NCBI RefSeq assembly: GCF_040796495.1
Contig: NZ_JBFNQN010000014.1
Span: 109,191-173,190, forward strand
Length of the DNA stretch: 64,000 nucleotides
From: Kineococcus endophyticus
GTDB lineage: Bacteria; Actinomycetota; Actinomycetes; Actinomycetales; Kineococcaceae
Direction of reading: 5' to 3'
The notes under the pieces are model-generated. The model ran no database searches, was not told the DNA's origin, and saw only the letters and a list, made by a program, of their open reading frames with translations. Positions 34,762 to 44,430 of this stretch are shown piece after piece; positions within the stretch are counted from its first letter, which is position 1; each line of letters starts with the position of its first letter. Position numbers and translations under genes: made by a program.

Positions 34762-36619
34762 GCCGCTCGGCCAGCCCGGTCGCGCGCGCCAGGGGTCGCT
34801 CCACCGCGGCGGCCACCGCGCGCGCGGACCCGACGACCCGCACGCGGCTGCGGGCCCGCGTCAGGGCCGTGTAGAACATCTCGCGCGTGGCCAGCGGGGA
34901 CGTCTCCGGCGCGGCCAGGACGGTGACGGTGTCGAACTGCGACCCCTGGCTGCGGTGCACCGTCATCGCGTGCACGGGCTCGACGGAGGCCAGCCGGGCC
35001 AACGGCACCCGCAGCGGCCCGGAGCCCCGGGAGAGCGCGGCCACGAGCACCCCGTCCTCCTCCAGGACCACCCCGGTGTCCCCGTTGAACACCCCGACGG
35101 CGGCGTCGTTCGCGGTGACGATGACGGGCAGGCCGACGTAGCGGCCGTCCGGTCGCGGCAGGACACCGAGCTCCTCCACCGCCCACCGCTGCGCCAGGGC
35201 GCTCCAGTGGGCCACCCCGCGCGTCCCGCGCCGGTGCGCGCAGAGCAGGCGGTGGGTGTCCAGGGCCGTCAGCGCCGTCGCGGCGTCGCCGGCGCGGGCC
35301 GCCTCGACGACGCCCCGGGACCGGACGACCACGTCGGCGCGCACGACCTCGAGCGCGGCGCCGGCGACGAGCTCGCCGTCGGGGACCTCGAGGAACTCCA
35401 CGTCGGGGCCGCCGGCCCGCAGCAGGTCCACGACGTCGGCCGACCGCGCCTCCCGCACGGCCTGCGCGACGGCGGCGATCCCCCCACCGGCGGCGTAGCG
35501 GTGGGTCCGCGTCAGCCGGGCCACCCCGTGCGGGGCCGCCTGCGGCGAGGACGTGGCCGGGGCGACGAGGTCGGCCAGGACGGCCCCCACCTCCACCGAG
35601 GCGAGCTGCTGCGGATCCCCGACGAGGACGAGCCGCGCGCCGGGACGCAACGCCGACAGCAGCCGGGCCATGACGCCGAGCCCGACCATCGACGCCTCGT
35701 CGACGATGACGACGTCGTGCGGGAGACGGTGCTCGGCGTCGAACCGGGCGCGGACCGACCCGGGCCGGATGCCGAGCAGCCGGTGCAGCGTCGAGGCGGC
35801 GGCCGCGCGCAGGAAGGTGCGCTCGGCGTCGGTGAACGCCCCCTCGTCGGCCGCGGAGACGACGGCCTCCGTCAGACGGGCGGCGGCCTTGCCCGTCGGG
35901 GCCGCCAGCGCCACCCGGGCCGGTCCGTCGGACAACGCGTGCACGGCGGCCAGCAGCCGGGCCACCGTCGTCGTCTTGCCCGTCCCCGGACCGCCGGCCA
36001 GGACCGAGACACCGTGCGAGAGGCACACCGCGGCCGCGGCGCGCTGGTCGTCGGCGGGGTCGCCGGGCCACAGGCGCCCCAGGACCGCCTCCACCGCCGC
36101 CGGGTCGTACGGCGCGACGGTGCGGCTGCGGTCGCGCAGGTCCCGGGCGACGGCGAGCTCCTGCCGCCAGTACCGGTCCAGCCACAGCCCGTCGCCGACG
36201 AGGTGCAGGGGTGCCGTCGGTCCGCCCTCGTCCGGGTCCTCCCCCGGCCCGTGCTCGACGGTCAGGGGGCTGCGGCGCACGGCTTCCCGCCAGGACTCCA
36301 GCTCCGGCCACGGCACGGCCACCGGCGCGACGGCGCCGGAGTCGTCGGCGTCCTCGGGGACGAGGTCGCCCACCGCCGACAGGCGCAGGACGACCGACCC
36401 GTGCCGCACGGCACGGACCGCGAGCGCGACGGCCAGCAGGACGCGCTCGTCGTCCTCCCCCGCCACCGCGCCCAGCCGACGGGCGACGTGGACGTCGGCG
36501 GCGTGCAGCAGACCGAGCCCGTTGACCTCGCCCAGCAGGCCCGTGGCCGAGCGGGCGAGGGAGGCCGAGCGGTCGGGTTCGTCGACGACGGTGGTGGTCG
36601 TGGTGGTCGTGGTGGTCAC
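34751..36619 (-). CDS. recD: Exodeoxyribonuclease V alpha subunit
   Basis: The 622-residue superfamily 1B helicase is the 5'-3' motor of RecBCD. Motif I is LAGGPGTGKTTT (K215), with the DEAS box in VIVDEASMVGLG, GDPQQLASVEVG, and the late motif VHAMTVHRSQGSQFD. The start overlaps recB by GTGA. The N-terminus is a run of nine threonines from a GTC-rich repeat, unlike the family, so a later start is possible, but no other codon fits the overlap. It completes a recC-recB-recD operon. Confidence 0.94.
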   Translation of the reverse strand: MTTTTTTTTTVVDEPDRSASLARSATGLLGEVNGLGLLHAADVHVARRLGAVAGEDDERVLLAVALAVRAVRHGSVVLRLSAVGDLVPEDADDSGAVAPVAVPWPELESWREAVRRSPLTVEHGPGEDPDEGGPTAPLHLVGDGLWLDRYWRQELAVARDLRDRSRTVAPYDPAAVEAVLGRLWPGDPADDQRAAAAVCLSHGVSVLAGGPGTGKTTTVARLLAAVHALSDGPARVALAAPTGKAAARLTEAVVSAADEGAFTDAERTFLRAAAASTLHRLLGIRPGSVRARFDAEHRLPHDVVIVDEASMVGLGVMARLLSALRPGARLVLVGDPQQLASVEVGAVLADLVAPATSSPQAAPHGVARLTRTHRYAAGGGIAAVAQAVREARSADVVDLLRAGGPDVEFLEVPDGELVAGAALEVVRADVVVRSRGVVEAARAGDAATALTALDTHRLLCAHRRGTRGVAHWSALAQRWAVEELGVLPRPDGRYVGLPVIVTANDAAVGVFNGDTGVVLEEDGVLVAALSRGSGPLRVPLARLASVEPVHAMTVHRSQGSQFDTVTVLAAPETSPLATREMFYTALTRARSRVRVVGSARAVAAAVERPLARATGLAERLRA

Positions 36620-39600
36620 GGGGTCCTCCCGGCGAGCAGGTCGGAGGTGGCCACGACGAGCGCGGCGGGGGGCTTCCACGACCAGACCCCGGGCGGCACC
36701 CCGTCCGGCCCGGGCCCGACGTCGGGTCCGCACATGCCGCGCAGGAACAGGTACAGCGACCCGCCGAGGTGCTCGTCCGGGTCGTACCCCGCCAGCCGCC
36801 ACCGCAGGAACCGGTGCAGCGCAACGCTGTAGAGCAGCGCCTGCAGCGGGTAGTGCGCCGCCAGGACGGCCTCGTCCAGGGCCGGCCGCCGGTAGTGCCA
36901 GGCGGTCAGCTCCTCCCCCGGGCCGGCGAGCCGGTTCGTCTTGTAGTCCACGACGAGGAACCGGGACCCGCACCGCAGGACGGCGTCGATCGAGCCGGTG
37001 AGGTAGCCGCGCAGGCCCTCGGCGGCCAGGGCCGGTTCGGTGAGCTGCCCGGCGTAGGCGTGCACCGGGTCGTCGGCGGGCAGGTGCCGGCGCAGCAGGA
37101 CGGCGAGGTCCCCCAGCCGGCCCCCGGCCGACGGCCCCGCGTCGTCGCCACCGGCCAGCGGCAGCTCGAAGTCCAGCTCGGCCAACCGGTCGGCCACCGC
37201 GAAGTCCTGCAACGCACGGTCGTCGGCCAGCGGCCCGAGCCCGGTGCGCAGGACGGGGTCGAGGGCCGCGGCGAGCGGTTCGGCCAGCGGGGCGGCGTAC
37301 TGCTCGCGGGCCAGGGCGGCCAGGTGGGCCGGCCGGTCGGGGACGGCCGGGTCGAACCCCTCGAGCACGGCGTGCACGAGCGTCCCGAACCCCGTGCCGG
37401 CAGGCAGGTCGGCCAGCGGCGAGGGCACGGACCGCCACCCCTGCGGGTCGTCCGTCCCCGCCCCGGCGGCCGGGAGCTCGACACCGTCGACCTCGTCGAC
37501 GGTCACCTCCACCTCCGGTTCGGACAGCACCGCCCGGCCGGGCAGGTGCGCGTCGTGGACGCCCCGCGTCAGGCCCGAGTAGGACGTGCGCCGCCACCCC
37601 AGGTCGACCTCGGCGCCGAACCGGGCCGCCCGCAGCTCGGCCACGGGCGTGACCGGTCCGGACCAGCGCCGCGGCGTCGACCGCAGCGGCACGTCCTCGA
37701 CCGCGACCGGCGACGCCGGCGGGAACAGCGCCTGGAGCCGGGTGCGGAGGGCGTCGTCGGCGGGCAGCGGCAGCTTCTCGGGCACCGCCAGGGCGTCGTC
37801 GGTCATGAGCAACCGGTGCAGCGCACCGCGTTGGGTGTTCGTGGCCGGCGCCCACCAGACGAGCAGCCGGGAGACGGCGCGGGTGAGCGCGACGTAGAGC
37901 AGACGCAGCTCCTCGCCGAGGTCCTCGGTGTCGGCCGCGCGGCAGAACACGTCGTACCCGGGGGCCGAGGGCCCCCCGACGTGCAGCGCGCGCGGGCCGT
38001 CCGGGGCGTGGGCCACGGGCAGCCGGTCCTTGGAGCCGCCGCCGGTGGAGTCCCACCCGAACGGGACGCAGACGACCTCGTACTCCAGGCCCTTGCTCGT
38101 GTGGACCGTGGCGATCTGCACGGCGTCCCGGTCGGTGTCCAGGCGCCGCGAGCGCTCCTGGTCCACGTCGCCGGCCGCGTCCTCGACGCGCCCGCGCAGC
38201 CAGGACAGCAGGGTGGACACACCGCCGCCGGGGTTGAGGGCGGACTCGGCGTGCAGGACCTCGGCGATGTGCCTCAGGTCGGTCAGCCGGCGTTCACCGC
38301 CCTCGACGCCGAGCAGCCGGCGCGGCAGGTCCTGCTCCTCGTTGAGGGCGGCGAACATGCCCGACACCCCGCGCTCGGCGAGCACCGTGCCCCAGCCGCG
38401 CAGTGCGACGGACACCTCGTCGGTCGCGCGGTCCCCGGCTGCGTCGAGCTCGGCCGCGGTCCAGCCGACGAAGGAGGACAGCGCCGTGCGCCGGACCCGC
38501 GCCGCGCGGTGCGGCTGCTCGACGGCCTCCAGCAGCCACACCCACTCCCGCGCCGCGGGAGTGGAGAAGACGCTCGGCCCGCGCGAGAGCACGCACGGCA
38601 CCCCGCGGCGGCGCAGCTCCTCCTGGACGAGCTGGGCCTGGGACTGGGTGCGCACGAGGACCGCGACGTCCCCGGCGGCGAGGTCGCGCTCCTGCCCGCC
38701 GGCCTCCCGGTGCGGATGCACGCGCAGCCCCTCCGACAGGACGCCGACGACCTGCTCGGCGGTGTCGCGCGCCACCGCCGAGCGCACGTCGGCCACGGCC
38801 GGCACGCCCGTGCGGGCCGTGACCGGCAACCCGTCGCGGCGCAGCACCCGCAGGCGCACCGGCGCCGGGTCGGGCCCCGCGGGACCGACGAGCGCGGCCG
38901 TGCGGTGGTGGGCCCGCACGGGGTGCACGACGATCCGCCCGTCGCCGAGCGCGGCGCCGCGCAGCAGCGCCGCCGTCCCCGCCAGGACGGCGGGGTCGCT
39001 GCGGAAGTTCGTCCCGAGCGTCGCGGTCTCGTCCGCGACGCCGACGGCCTCGAGGTAGCTGTTCACGTCCGCCCCGCGGAAGGCGTAGATGGCCTGCTTC
39101 GGGTCCCCGATGAGGACGAGGGGGCAGGACCCGTGGAACGCCGTCCGCAGCACGTCCCACTGCACGGCGTCGGTGTCCTGGAACTCGTCGACCAGGACCA
39201 CGGAGTACCTGCGCCGCAACCGGTCGCAGGCCGTGGGCCCGGCGACATCGTCGGTCAGCGCGTCGCGCAGCCGCGTCAGGAGGTCGTCGAACCCCAGCAC
39301 CCGCCGCGAGCGCTTGCGGGCGGCCACCTCGCGCCGGACGCCCTGGGCGAACCGGACGCGCAGGTCCTCCGGTGTCTCGGGGGCGGCCCCCCGCGGTTCG
39401 ATGCGTGCGTCCGCGCGGCCCACGGCCTCCCGCGCGATGCGCAGCGCGACGGCCCGGGAGAACGGGGGCGGTCCGCCGCCGGGGCGCACCGCGAAGCGGA
39501 CGTAGAGGTCGTCGCAGACCTCCTCGACGAGGTCGTCGACGTCCTCGACGAGCGTCGCGGTCGGGTCCACGTCGGCGGCCGTGCCCAGGCTCGTGAGGAC

Positions 39601-40002
39601 CTGCTGGCAGAACTCGTGGATGGTCGCCACGGTGGCGGCGTCGAAGCCCGCCAGCGCCGCCGACAGCCGCGCCCGCCGCTGCGCGACGTCGGCCTCCGGC
39701 CCCGCGGCGAGGTGCCGGACGACGGCGTCGGCCGAGGTCGCGGCGGTGGCCGGGTCCGCCAGCGCGTCGCGCGTGCTGACGAGGCGCTCGCGGACGCGGT
39801 CGCGCAGCTCGGCCGTCGCCGCCCGCCCGAACGTCACGACGAGCAGCTCGTCGACCGCGGCGACCCCCTCGGCCACGTACCGCGTGACGAGACCCGCGAT
39901 CGTCCACGTCTTGCCCGTGCCCGCGCTGGCCTCCAGGACGGTCGTCCCGGCCGGCAGCGGCCCGGTCACCTCGAAGGTGCGGTGGACCGTCGGCGCGCTC
40001 AC
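36616..40002 (-). CDS. recB: Exodeoxyribonuclease V beta subunit
   Basis: The 1128-residue subunit has a UvrD-type helicase (ASAGTGKT at 25-32, VVLVDEFQDTDAVQWDVLRT, LIGDPKQAIYAFRGAD, VHTSKGLEYEVV) and a C-terminal nuclease with VVDYKTNRL (D1019, K1021). It both unwinds and cuts DNA ends before RecA loading in double-strand break repair. The GTG at 40002 overlaps the recC stop. Family length is about 1100-1200, so the gene is complete. Confidence 0.95.
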   Translation of the reverse strand: MSAPTVHRTFEVTGPLPAGTTVLEASAGTGKTWTIAGLVTRYVAEGVAAVDELLVVTFGRAATAELRDRVRERLVSTRDALADPATAATSADAVVRHLAAGPEADVAQRRARLSAALAGFDAATVATIHEFCQQVLTSLGTAADVDPTATLVEDVDDLVEEVCDDLYVRFAVRPGGGPPPFSRAVALRIAREAVGRADARIEPRGAAPETPEDLRVRFAQGVRREVAARKRSRRVLGFDDLLTRLRDALTDDVAGPTACDRLRRRYSVVLVDEFQDTDAVQWDVLRTAFHGSCPLVLIGDPKQAIYAFRGADVNSYLEAVGVADETATLGTNFRSDPAVLAGTAALLRGAALGDGRIVVHPVRAHHRTAALVGPAGPDPAPVRLRVLRRDGLPVTARTGVPAVADVRSAVARDTAEQVVGVLSEGLRVHPHREAGGQERDLAAGDVAVLVRTQSQAQLVQEELRRRGVPCVLSRGPSVFSTPAAREWVWLLEAVEQPHRAARVRRTALSSFVGWTAAELDAAGDRATDEVSVALRGWGTVLAERGVSGMFAALNEEQDLPRRLLGVEGGERRLTDLRHIAEVLHAESALNPGGGVSTLLSWLRGRVEDAAGDVDQERSRRLDTDRDAVQIATVHTSKGLEYEVVCVPFGWDSTGGGSKDRLPVAHAPDGPRALHVGGPSAPGYDVFCRAADTEDLGEELRLLYVALTRAVSRLLVWWAPATNTQRGALHRLLMTDDALAVPEKLPLPADDALRTRLQALFPPASPVAVEDVPLRSTPRRWSGPVTPVAELRAARFGAEVDLGWRRTSYSGLTRGVHDAHLPGRAVLSEPEVEVTVDEVDGVELPAAGAGTDDPQGWRSVPSPLADLPAGTGFGTLVHAVLEGFDPAVPDRPAHLAALAREQYAAPLAEPLAAALDPVLRTGLGPLADDRALQDFAVADRLAELDFELPLAGGDDAGPSAGGRLGDLAVLLRRHLPADDPVHAYAGQLTEPALAAEGLRGYLTGSIDAVLRCGSRFLVVDYKTNRLAGPGEELTAWHYRRPALDEAVLAAHYPLQALLYSVALHRFLRWRLAGYDPDEHLGGSLYLFLRGMCGPDVGPGPDGVPPGVWSWKPPAALVVATSDLLAGRTP

Positions 40003-43000
40003 CGCTCGTCCATCCGGTAGGCGCCGAGGAGGGGCTCCCAGAACCGTTGCACCGCAGCGTCGAACGTCGTCGGCGCTCCCGGCGGCCAGCCGGTGGGCGG
40101 CGTCCAGTCGAGCAGGACGTCGACGGGGGCCGCCGCCCCCCACACGCCGGCGTTCTCCTCGTCGGCGTCCTCCTTGGGGAAGGACCAGTCCGAGGTCCAC
40201 GCGCCCGTCGCCGCGCGGCGGCAGGCGGGCGCGGGACGACCGGCCCACGCGGCCTGCGCGTAGGCCATCGCGGTGTCGACGGGCAGGGGCAGGGGCGCGC
40301 ACAACCCCGCGGCCCGCAGCTCCAGGAGGTCGACGAGGAGCCCGCGCGCGACGGCCGCCGGCACCGGACCGAGCGTGAGGAGGGCGACACTGCCCTGCCC
40401 GCCGCGCCCGACGACGACGGCACGGACGTCCGTCCCCGGGTGCGCGGCCGACAGGGACAGCAGCTCGATCCAGGCGCGGACCGTCTGCTTGGCCTTGACC
40501 CGCGAGTAGATCGTCGTCACGGCGACGTCGCCGGTCGCACGTCCCCCGGGACGCACGGGCCGGACGCCGCGCACGCCGCCCGTCAGGCGGACCGGTCCGG
40601 TGCCCGGCACGTCGAGGTCGAGCTCGACGTCGACGCTGCGCGGGGAGGCTCCGGCGGGCCCGGCGTCGAACTCGGCGGCCACACCGGCGATCCGGTCGAC
40701 CAGCGGACCCACCTCGCGCAGCACGGCCGTCCCGAGCGGACCCGGCGGCAGGGACCCGCGGGCGGTCTCGAGGCGGACGACGTCCCCGGCGCCGGCCCCG
40801 CGCAGCCGGGCGGCGAGCGCCCGGTCACCGACCGACCACTTGGCGAGCGCGTCGAGTTCCACGGGCAGTGCGTCGGCCGGTTCGTCCTCGCGCGTCGCGG
40901 TGGCCACGTCGAGGCGCTGGCGCAGGAAGCCCTTGGCCGGGTGCTGGAAGAACTGCACGAGCTGGTCGAGGTCGAGGTCGGCCGCGGGGGCCGGCGGCAG
41001 CCCGGCCGCCAGGAACGGCTGCGGCGCAGCCGGTTCGGCGGCACCCGTGGCGGCGCCGGCCAGGGCGCTGCGGTCGTAGCTGAAGGCGCCGGGGCGGCCG
41101 AGGGCGCCCTCGGCGAAGTTGCGCGGGTCCGTCGGCTGCAGCGGGTGCTGGACGACGACGCGCTCGCGCACCCCGGGGTGGGCGGCGTCCAGGGCGTCGA
41201 GCAGCTCCCCGACGGGCACGGCCGGCGGCAGCTGCGCCCCCGTCCGGACGTCGCGGCCGGAGTAGATGACGACGAGGGTGTCCCGGGCCGAGCAGACGGC
41301 GTCGAGCAGCACCTGGCGGTCCTCGCTGCGGGGATCCCGGTCGCCGAGGTGCGGGTCGCGCGAGAGGACGTCGTCGGCGTCGGGGTTGGTGACGCGCGGG
41401 AAGGCCCCGTCGTCCATGCCCAGCAGGCAGACGACGCGGTGCGGCACCGAGCGCATGGGCGTCAGGGTGCAGACCGTGAGGGCGCCGGTGCGGAAGTTGG
41501 CGCGCTGGGGCTTGCCGGCGAAGCGCTCGGCGACGAGGGCGGCGACGTCGGCGAGCCCCACCTCGGCCGTCCCGGCGCGTGCTGCGTCCTGCGCGACGGC
41601 CCCGAGCTCGCGGCGCAGCTGGGCCAGCTGCCACGCGCCGTCGGCGGGGACGTCGGCGAGGTCGAGGACACCGTCGAGCAGCGCCTCGCACCAGGCGGCG
41701 ACCCCGCGCCTGCCGGACAACCGGGCCACCGCGGCGTCGAGGCGGTCGAGCAGTTCGGCGAGGCGCCCGGCGAGGTCCACGCGGGAGGACTCGACGTCCG
41801 CGAGCGGCACGACCTCGCCCAGCAGCTCGTCCTGCGCACCGCCACCGACGGCGACGCCGACGAGCAGGCGGTCCAGCCCGGCGCGCCACGACCCCTGGGC
41901 CACCGTCCCGAGGGACCAGGCGGCGCGGTGCTCGGCGGACAGGCCCCAGTGCACGCCCGCGTCGACCGTCCACTCGCGGACCTGCTCGAGGTCCTCGTCG
42001 TCGAGGTCGAAGCGGGCGCGGACGGCCGCGGTGCCGGCGAGGTCGAGCACCTCGCTGGCCGTGAGCCGGCTCTGGGCGAGCACGAGCAGCCGCGCGGCGA
42101 GCCCGAGCAACGGGTTGGTCTGCAGGGCCGACCGGTCGGCGACGGAGACGCGCAGCCCGCCGCCGGGGTGGGAGTCGGTGGAGAAGACGGCCTGCACGAG
42201 CGGCGCGTACGCCTCGACGTCGGGGCACATGACGAGCACGTCGCGCGGCTGCAGCGTCGGGTCGTCGTCGAGCAGCCCCAGGACGACCTCGCGCAGCACC
42301 TCGACCTGGCGGGCGCGGCCGTGGCAGGAGTGCACCTGCACCGAGCGGTCGGCCGGGTCCGGGTCCGGGACCGGAGCGGGGACCTCGTCGGCCGCGAGCG
42401 CCGCCTGCAGCCGCCCCAGGAGCGTGGGCCGCGGCGCGGGGGCCGGGTGGTGCACGTCGTGCAGCTCGGGCACGGCGTCCAAGAGCCGGGCCTGCAGCTC
42501 GCGCACGTCGCGGGAGAGCGAGAGCAGCAGCGGGTGGCGCACGGGGCCCGACCCCTCGTCGGCACCCTGGTCGGCGCGGCGCAGGCTGCCGGGTCGCCGG
42601 GCCGCCGCCCACAGCGCGGGGCTGGGGTGCTGGAGGAAGAGGTGCACCTCGCGGTGGTCCGCCAGGGCGGCCAGCACCCGCAACCGGGACTCGGCCAGCC
42701 GCGTCACGACGAAGACGCCGAAGCGCTCCCCCAGGCCGGTGAGGGCCGGGTCCGCGCGCAGCGCCGCGCACACGTCGTCCAGCAGTTCGGCGGGGGCGGG
42801 GACCCCGACGTGCTCGCGCACGGCCCGGAACACCTCGGGCTGCCAGCGCAGGTCGTCCGGGACGTCGGAACCACCTGCGGCCCAGTCGAGGAGCAGGCCC
42901 GGGCGGGCGGCGCCGTAGCGGGCGAACAGGCCGGCGAGCCGGGCCGCGGCGGCCGTCCGGCGCACGCGCGGCACGTCCTCGCCCGGGACGGCGCGCAGGT

Positions 43001-43409
43001 GGTGGCGCAGCACCGCGAACCGCGCCCCCGCGTCGGTGCCGGGGCGGCCGTCGGCGGGGGCGAGCTCGTCGAACACCTCCAGGACGTGCCACGTCAGGGC
43101 GTCCGGCGCCCACCGCTCGACCGCGTCGGCCGCGTCGGGACGGATCCGGGAGACGACGTCGGCCACCACGCCGTCGAGGAGCCGGGCCGGGGAGGAGAAG
43201 TCGACGCGCGCGCAGATGCCGTCCTCCCCGTCCGGGCCGGCCCCGAGGTGGTGGGCCAGCCGCTGCGCGATCCAGCGTTCGGTGCCACGCGCGCCGACCG
43301 CGAGCACGTCGGGGGCGAAGGGGTCGGCGCCGGCGGCGGGCGTCCGCAGGACGTCGGCGAGCCCGGCGACGAGGGCCGTCGCGCTCTCGGAACGGTGGAC
43401 GTGGAGCAC
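39999..43409 (-). CDS. recC: Exodeoxyribonuclease V gamma subunit
   Basis: The 1136-residue subunit recognises Chi-type sites and holds the unwound strands. It begins LHVHRSESATALVAGLADVL, close to the family start, and includes ARVDFSSPARLLDGVV and VHSCHGRARQVEVLREVV. It has no intact Walker A, as expected for RecC. A TAGACA hexamer 7 nt before the GTG at 43409 suggests a leaderless message. An AGGGG close by could be a ribosome-binding site. Confidence 0.92.
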   Translation of the reverse strand: MLHVHRSESATALVAGLADVLRTPAAGADPFAPDVLAVGARGTERWIAQRLAHHLGAGPDGEDGICARVDFSSPARLLDGVVADVVSRIRPDAADAVERWAPDALTWHVLEVFDELAPADGRPGTDAGARFAVLRHHLRAVPGEDVPRVRRTAAAARLAGLFARYGAARPGLLLDWAAGGSDVPDDLRWQPEVFRAVREHVGVPAPAELLDDVCAALRADPALTGLGERFGVFVVTRLAESRLRVLAALADHREVHLFLQHPSPALWAAARRPGSLRRADQGADEGSGPVRHPLLLSLSRDVRELQARLLDAVPELHDVHHPAPAPRPTLLGRLQAALAADEVPAPVPDPDPADRSVQVHSCHGRARQVEVLREVVLGLLDDDPTLQPRDVLVMCPDVEAYAPLVQAVFSTDSHPGGGLRVSVADRSALQTNPLLGLAARLLVLAQSRLTASEVLDLAGTAAVRARFDLDDEDLEQVREWTVDAGVHWGLSAEHRAAWSLGTVAQGSWRAGLDRLLVGVAVGGGAQDELLGEVVPLADVESSRVDLAGRLAELLDRLDAAVARLSGRRGVAAWCEALLDGVLDLADVPADGAWQLAQLRRELGAVAQDAARAGTAEVGLADVAALVAERFAGKPQRANFRTGALTVCTLTPMRSVPHRVVCLLGMDDGAFPRVTNPDADDVLSRDPHLGDRDPRSEDRQVLLDAVCSARDTLVVIYSGRDVRTGAQLPPAVPVGELLDALDAAHPGVRERVVVQHPLQPTDPRNFAEGALGRPGAFSYDRSALAGAATGAAEPAAPQPFLAAGLPPAPAADLDLDQLVQFFQHPAKGFLRQRLDVATATREDEPADALPVELDALAKWSVGDRALAARLRGAGAGDVVRLETARGSLPPGPLGTAVLREVGPLVDRIAGVAAEFDAGPAGASPRSVDVELDLDVPGTGPVRLTGGVRGVRPVRPGGRATGDVAVTTIYSRVKAKQTVRAWIELLSLSAAHPGTDVRAVVVGRGGQGSVALLTLGPVPAAVARGLLVDLLELRAAGLCAPLPLPVDTAMAYAQAAWAGRPAPACRRAATGAWTSDWSFPKEDADEENAGVWGAAAPVDVLLDWTPPTGWPPGAPTTFDAAVQRFWEPLLGAYRMDER

Positions 43410-43416
43410 GGTCCCC

Positions 43417-43422
43417 TGTCTA
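43417..43422 (-). promoter_or_regulatory. Probable -10 element of the recCBD operon
   Basis: On the minus strand TAGACA is followed by 7 nt and the GTG of recC. The LLM-oxidoreductase gene diverges 56 bp away, so promoters are packed closely here. Confidence 0.4.
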
Positions 43423-43464
43423 CCCGACCGCTCGGACACGACGTCCGCGTGGTGTGCTGACCCG

Positions 43465-44430
43465 GTGCCGACCGCTCCTGCGCTGTCGATCCTGGACCGC
43501 TCGCGCGTCCGCTCCGGGCAGGACGACGCCGAGGCCCTGCGGGCCACCGTCCGCCGCGCACGGCGGGTCGAGGCGCTCGGCGCGGACGGGTTCTGGGTCG
43601 CCGAGCACCACGCCGTCCCCGGCGTCGTGGGCCCGGCGCCGACGGTGCTGCTGGCGGCCGTCGCCGCGGCCACGTCCCGCGTCCGGGTGGGCACCGCCGG
43701 GGTCATGCTGCCCAACCACCGCCCCTTCGTCGTGGCCGAGCAGGTCGCGGTCCTCGCGGCGCTGCACCCGGGCCGCGTGGAGGTCGGGGTGGGTCGCTCG
43801 CTGGGGTTCACCGCGCCGGTCCGGCGCGCGCTGGGCGCCCACGCGAGCGCCGACGCGGACGAGCGCCTCGCCGAACTGCTGGACTGGCTGCACGGCCGGG
43901 GGCCGCTCACCCTGCGCCCCCGCGTCCCGGCGCCGCCGGTGTGGCTGCTGGCCACGGGCGAGGGGCTGCGGACGGCGGCGCGGCTGGGGCTGCCCGTCGT
44001 CGTGGGCGGGCGGTTGCTGCGGGAGGCGGACCCGGTGCGGCGCTACCGCCGCGAGCACCCGGCGGGCCGGGTCAGCCTGCTCCTCGACGTCGTCGTCGCC
44101 CGCGACGAGGCGTCCGCGCGGCGGGAGCTCCTGCCGCAGGCGGTGGCGCTCGCCCGCGCGCGCAGCCGCGGCGAGTTCGGTCCGCTGCCCACCCCGGACG
44201 AGGCGGCCGCGGCGAGCCTCACCGACCGCGAGCGCGCCGACGTCGAGCGGCACCTCGCCGACGCCGTGGCCGGGACCGCGCAGGAGGTGCGCACGAAGGT
44301 CCAGGAGCTGCTGGACCGGACGGGCGCCGACGAGCTCCTCCTCGCCGCCACCCCGTACGACGAGGAGGTCGAGGCGCGCAACGACGCCCGGCTCGTGGAG
44401 GTGGTGCGGGACCTCAGAACTGCCGGTTGA
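43465..44430 (+). CDS. LLM-class (luciferase-like) flavin oxidoreductase
   Basis: The 321-residue protein has the TIM-barrel features of bacterial luciferase-like enzymes: LGADGFWVAEHHAVPG, SRVRVGTAGVMLPNHRPFVVAEQ, HPGRVEVGVGRSLGF. These usually use reduced FMN or F420 as cosubstrate. Which one cannot be decided here. The GTG at 43465 is the first start after the divergent recC promoter; the longer frame upstream is antisense of recC. It overlaps the convergent ThrE gene by 17 bp. Confidence 0.86.
   Translation: MPTAPALSILDRSRVRSGQDDAEALRATVRRARRVEALGADGFWVAEHHAVPGVVGPAPTVLLAAVAAATSRVRVGTAGVMLPNHRPFVVAEQVAVLAALHPGRVEVGVGRSLGFTAPVRRALGAHASADADERLAELLDWLHGRGPLTLRPRVPAPPVWLLATGEGLRTAARLGLPVVVGGRLLREADPVRRYRREHPAGRVSLLLDVVVARDEASARRELLPQAVALARARSRGEFGPLPTPDEAAAASLTDRERADVERHLADAVAGTAQEVRTKVQELLDRTGADELLLAATPYDEEVEARNDARLVEVVRDLRTAG

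Noticed and set aside
40047..43460. Open frame of over 1100 codons opposite recC
   Set aside because: It is antisense to recC and has shadow composition.
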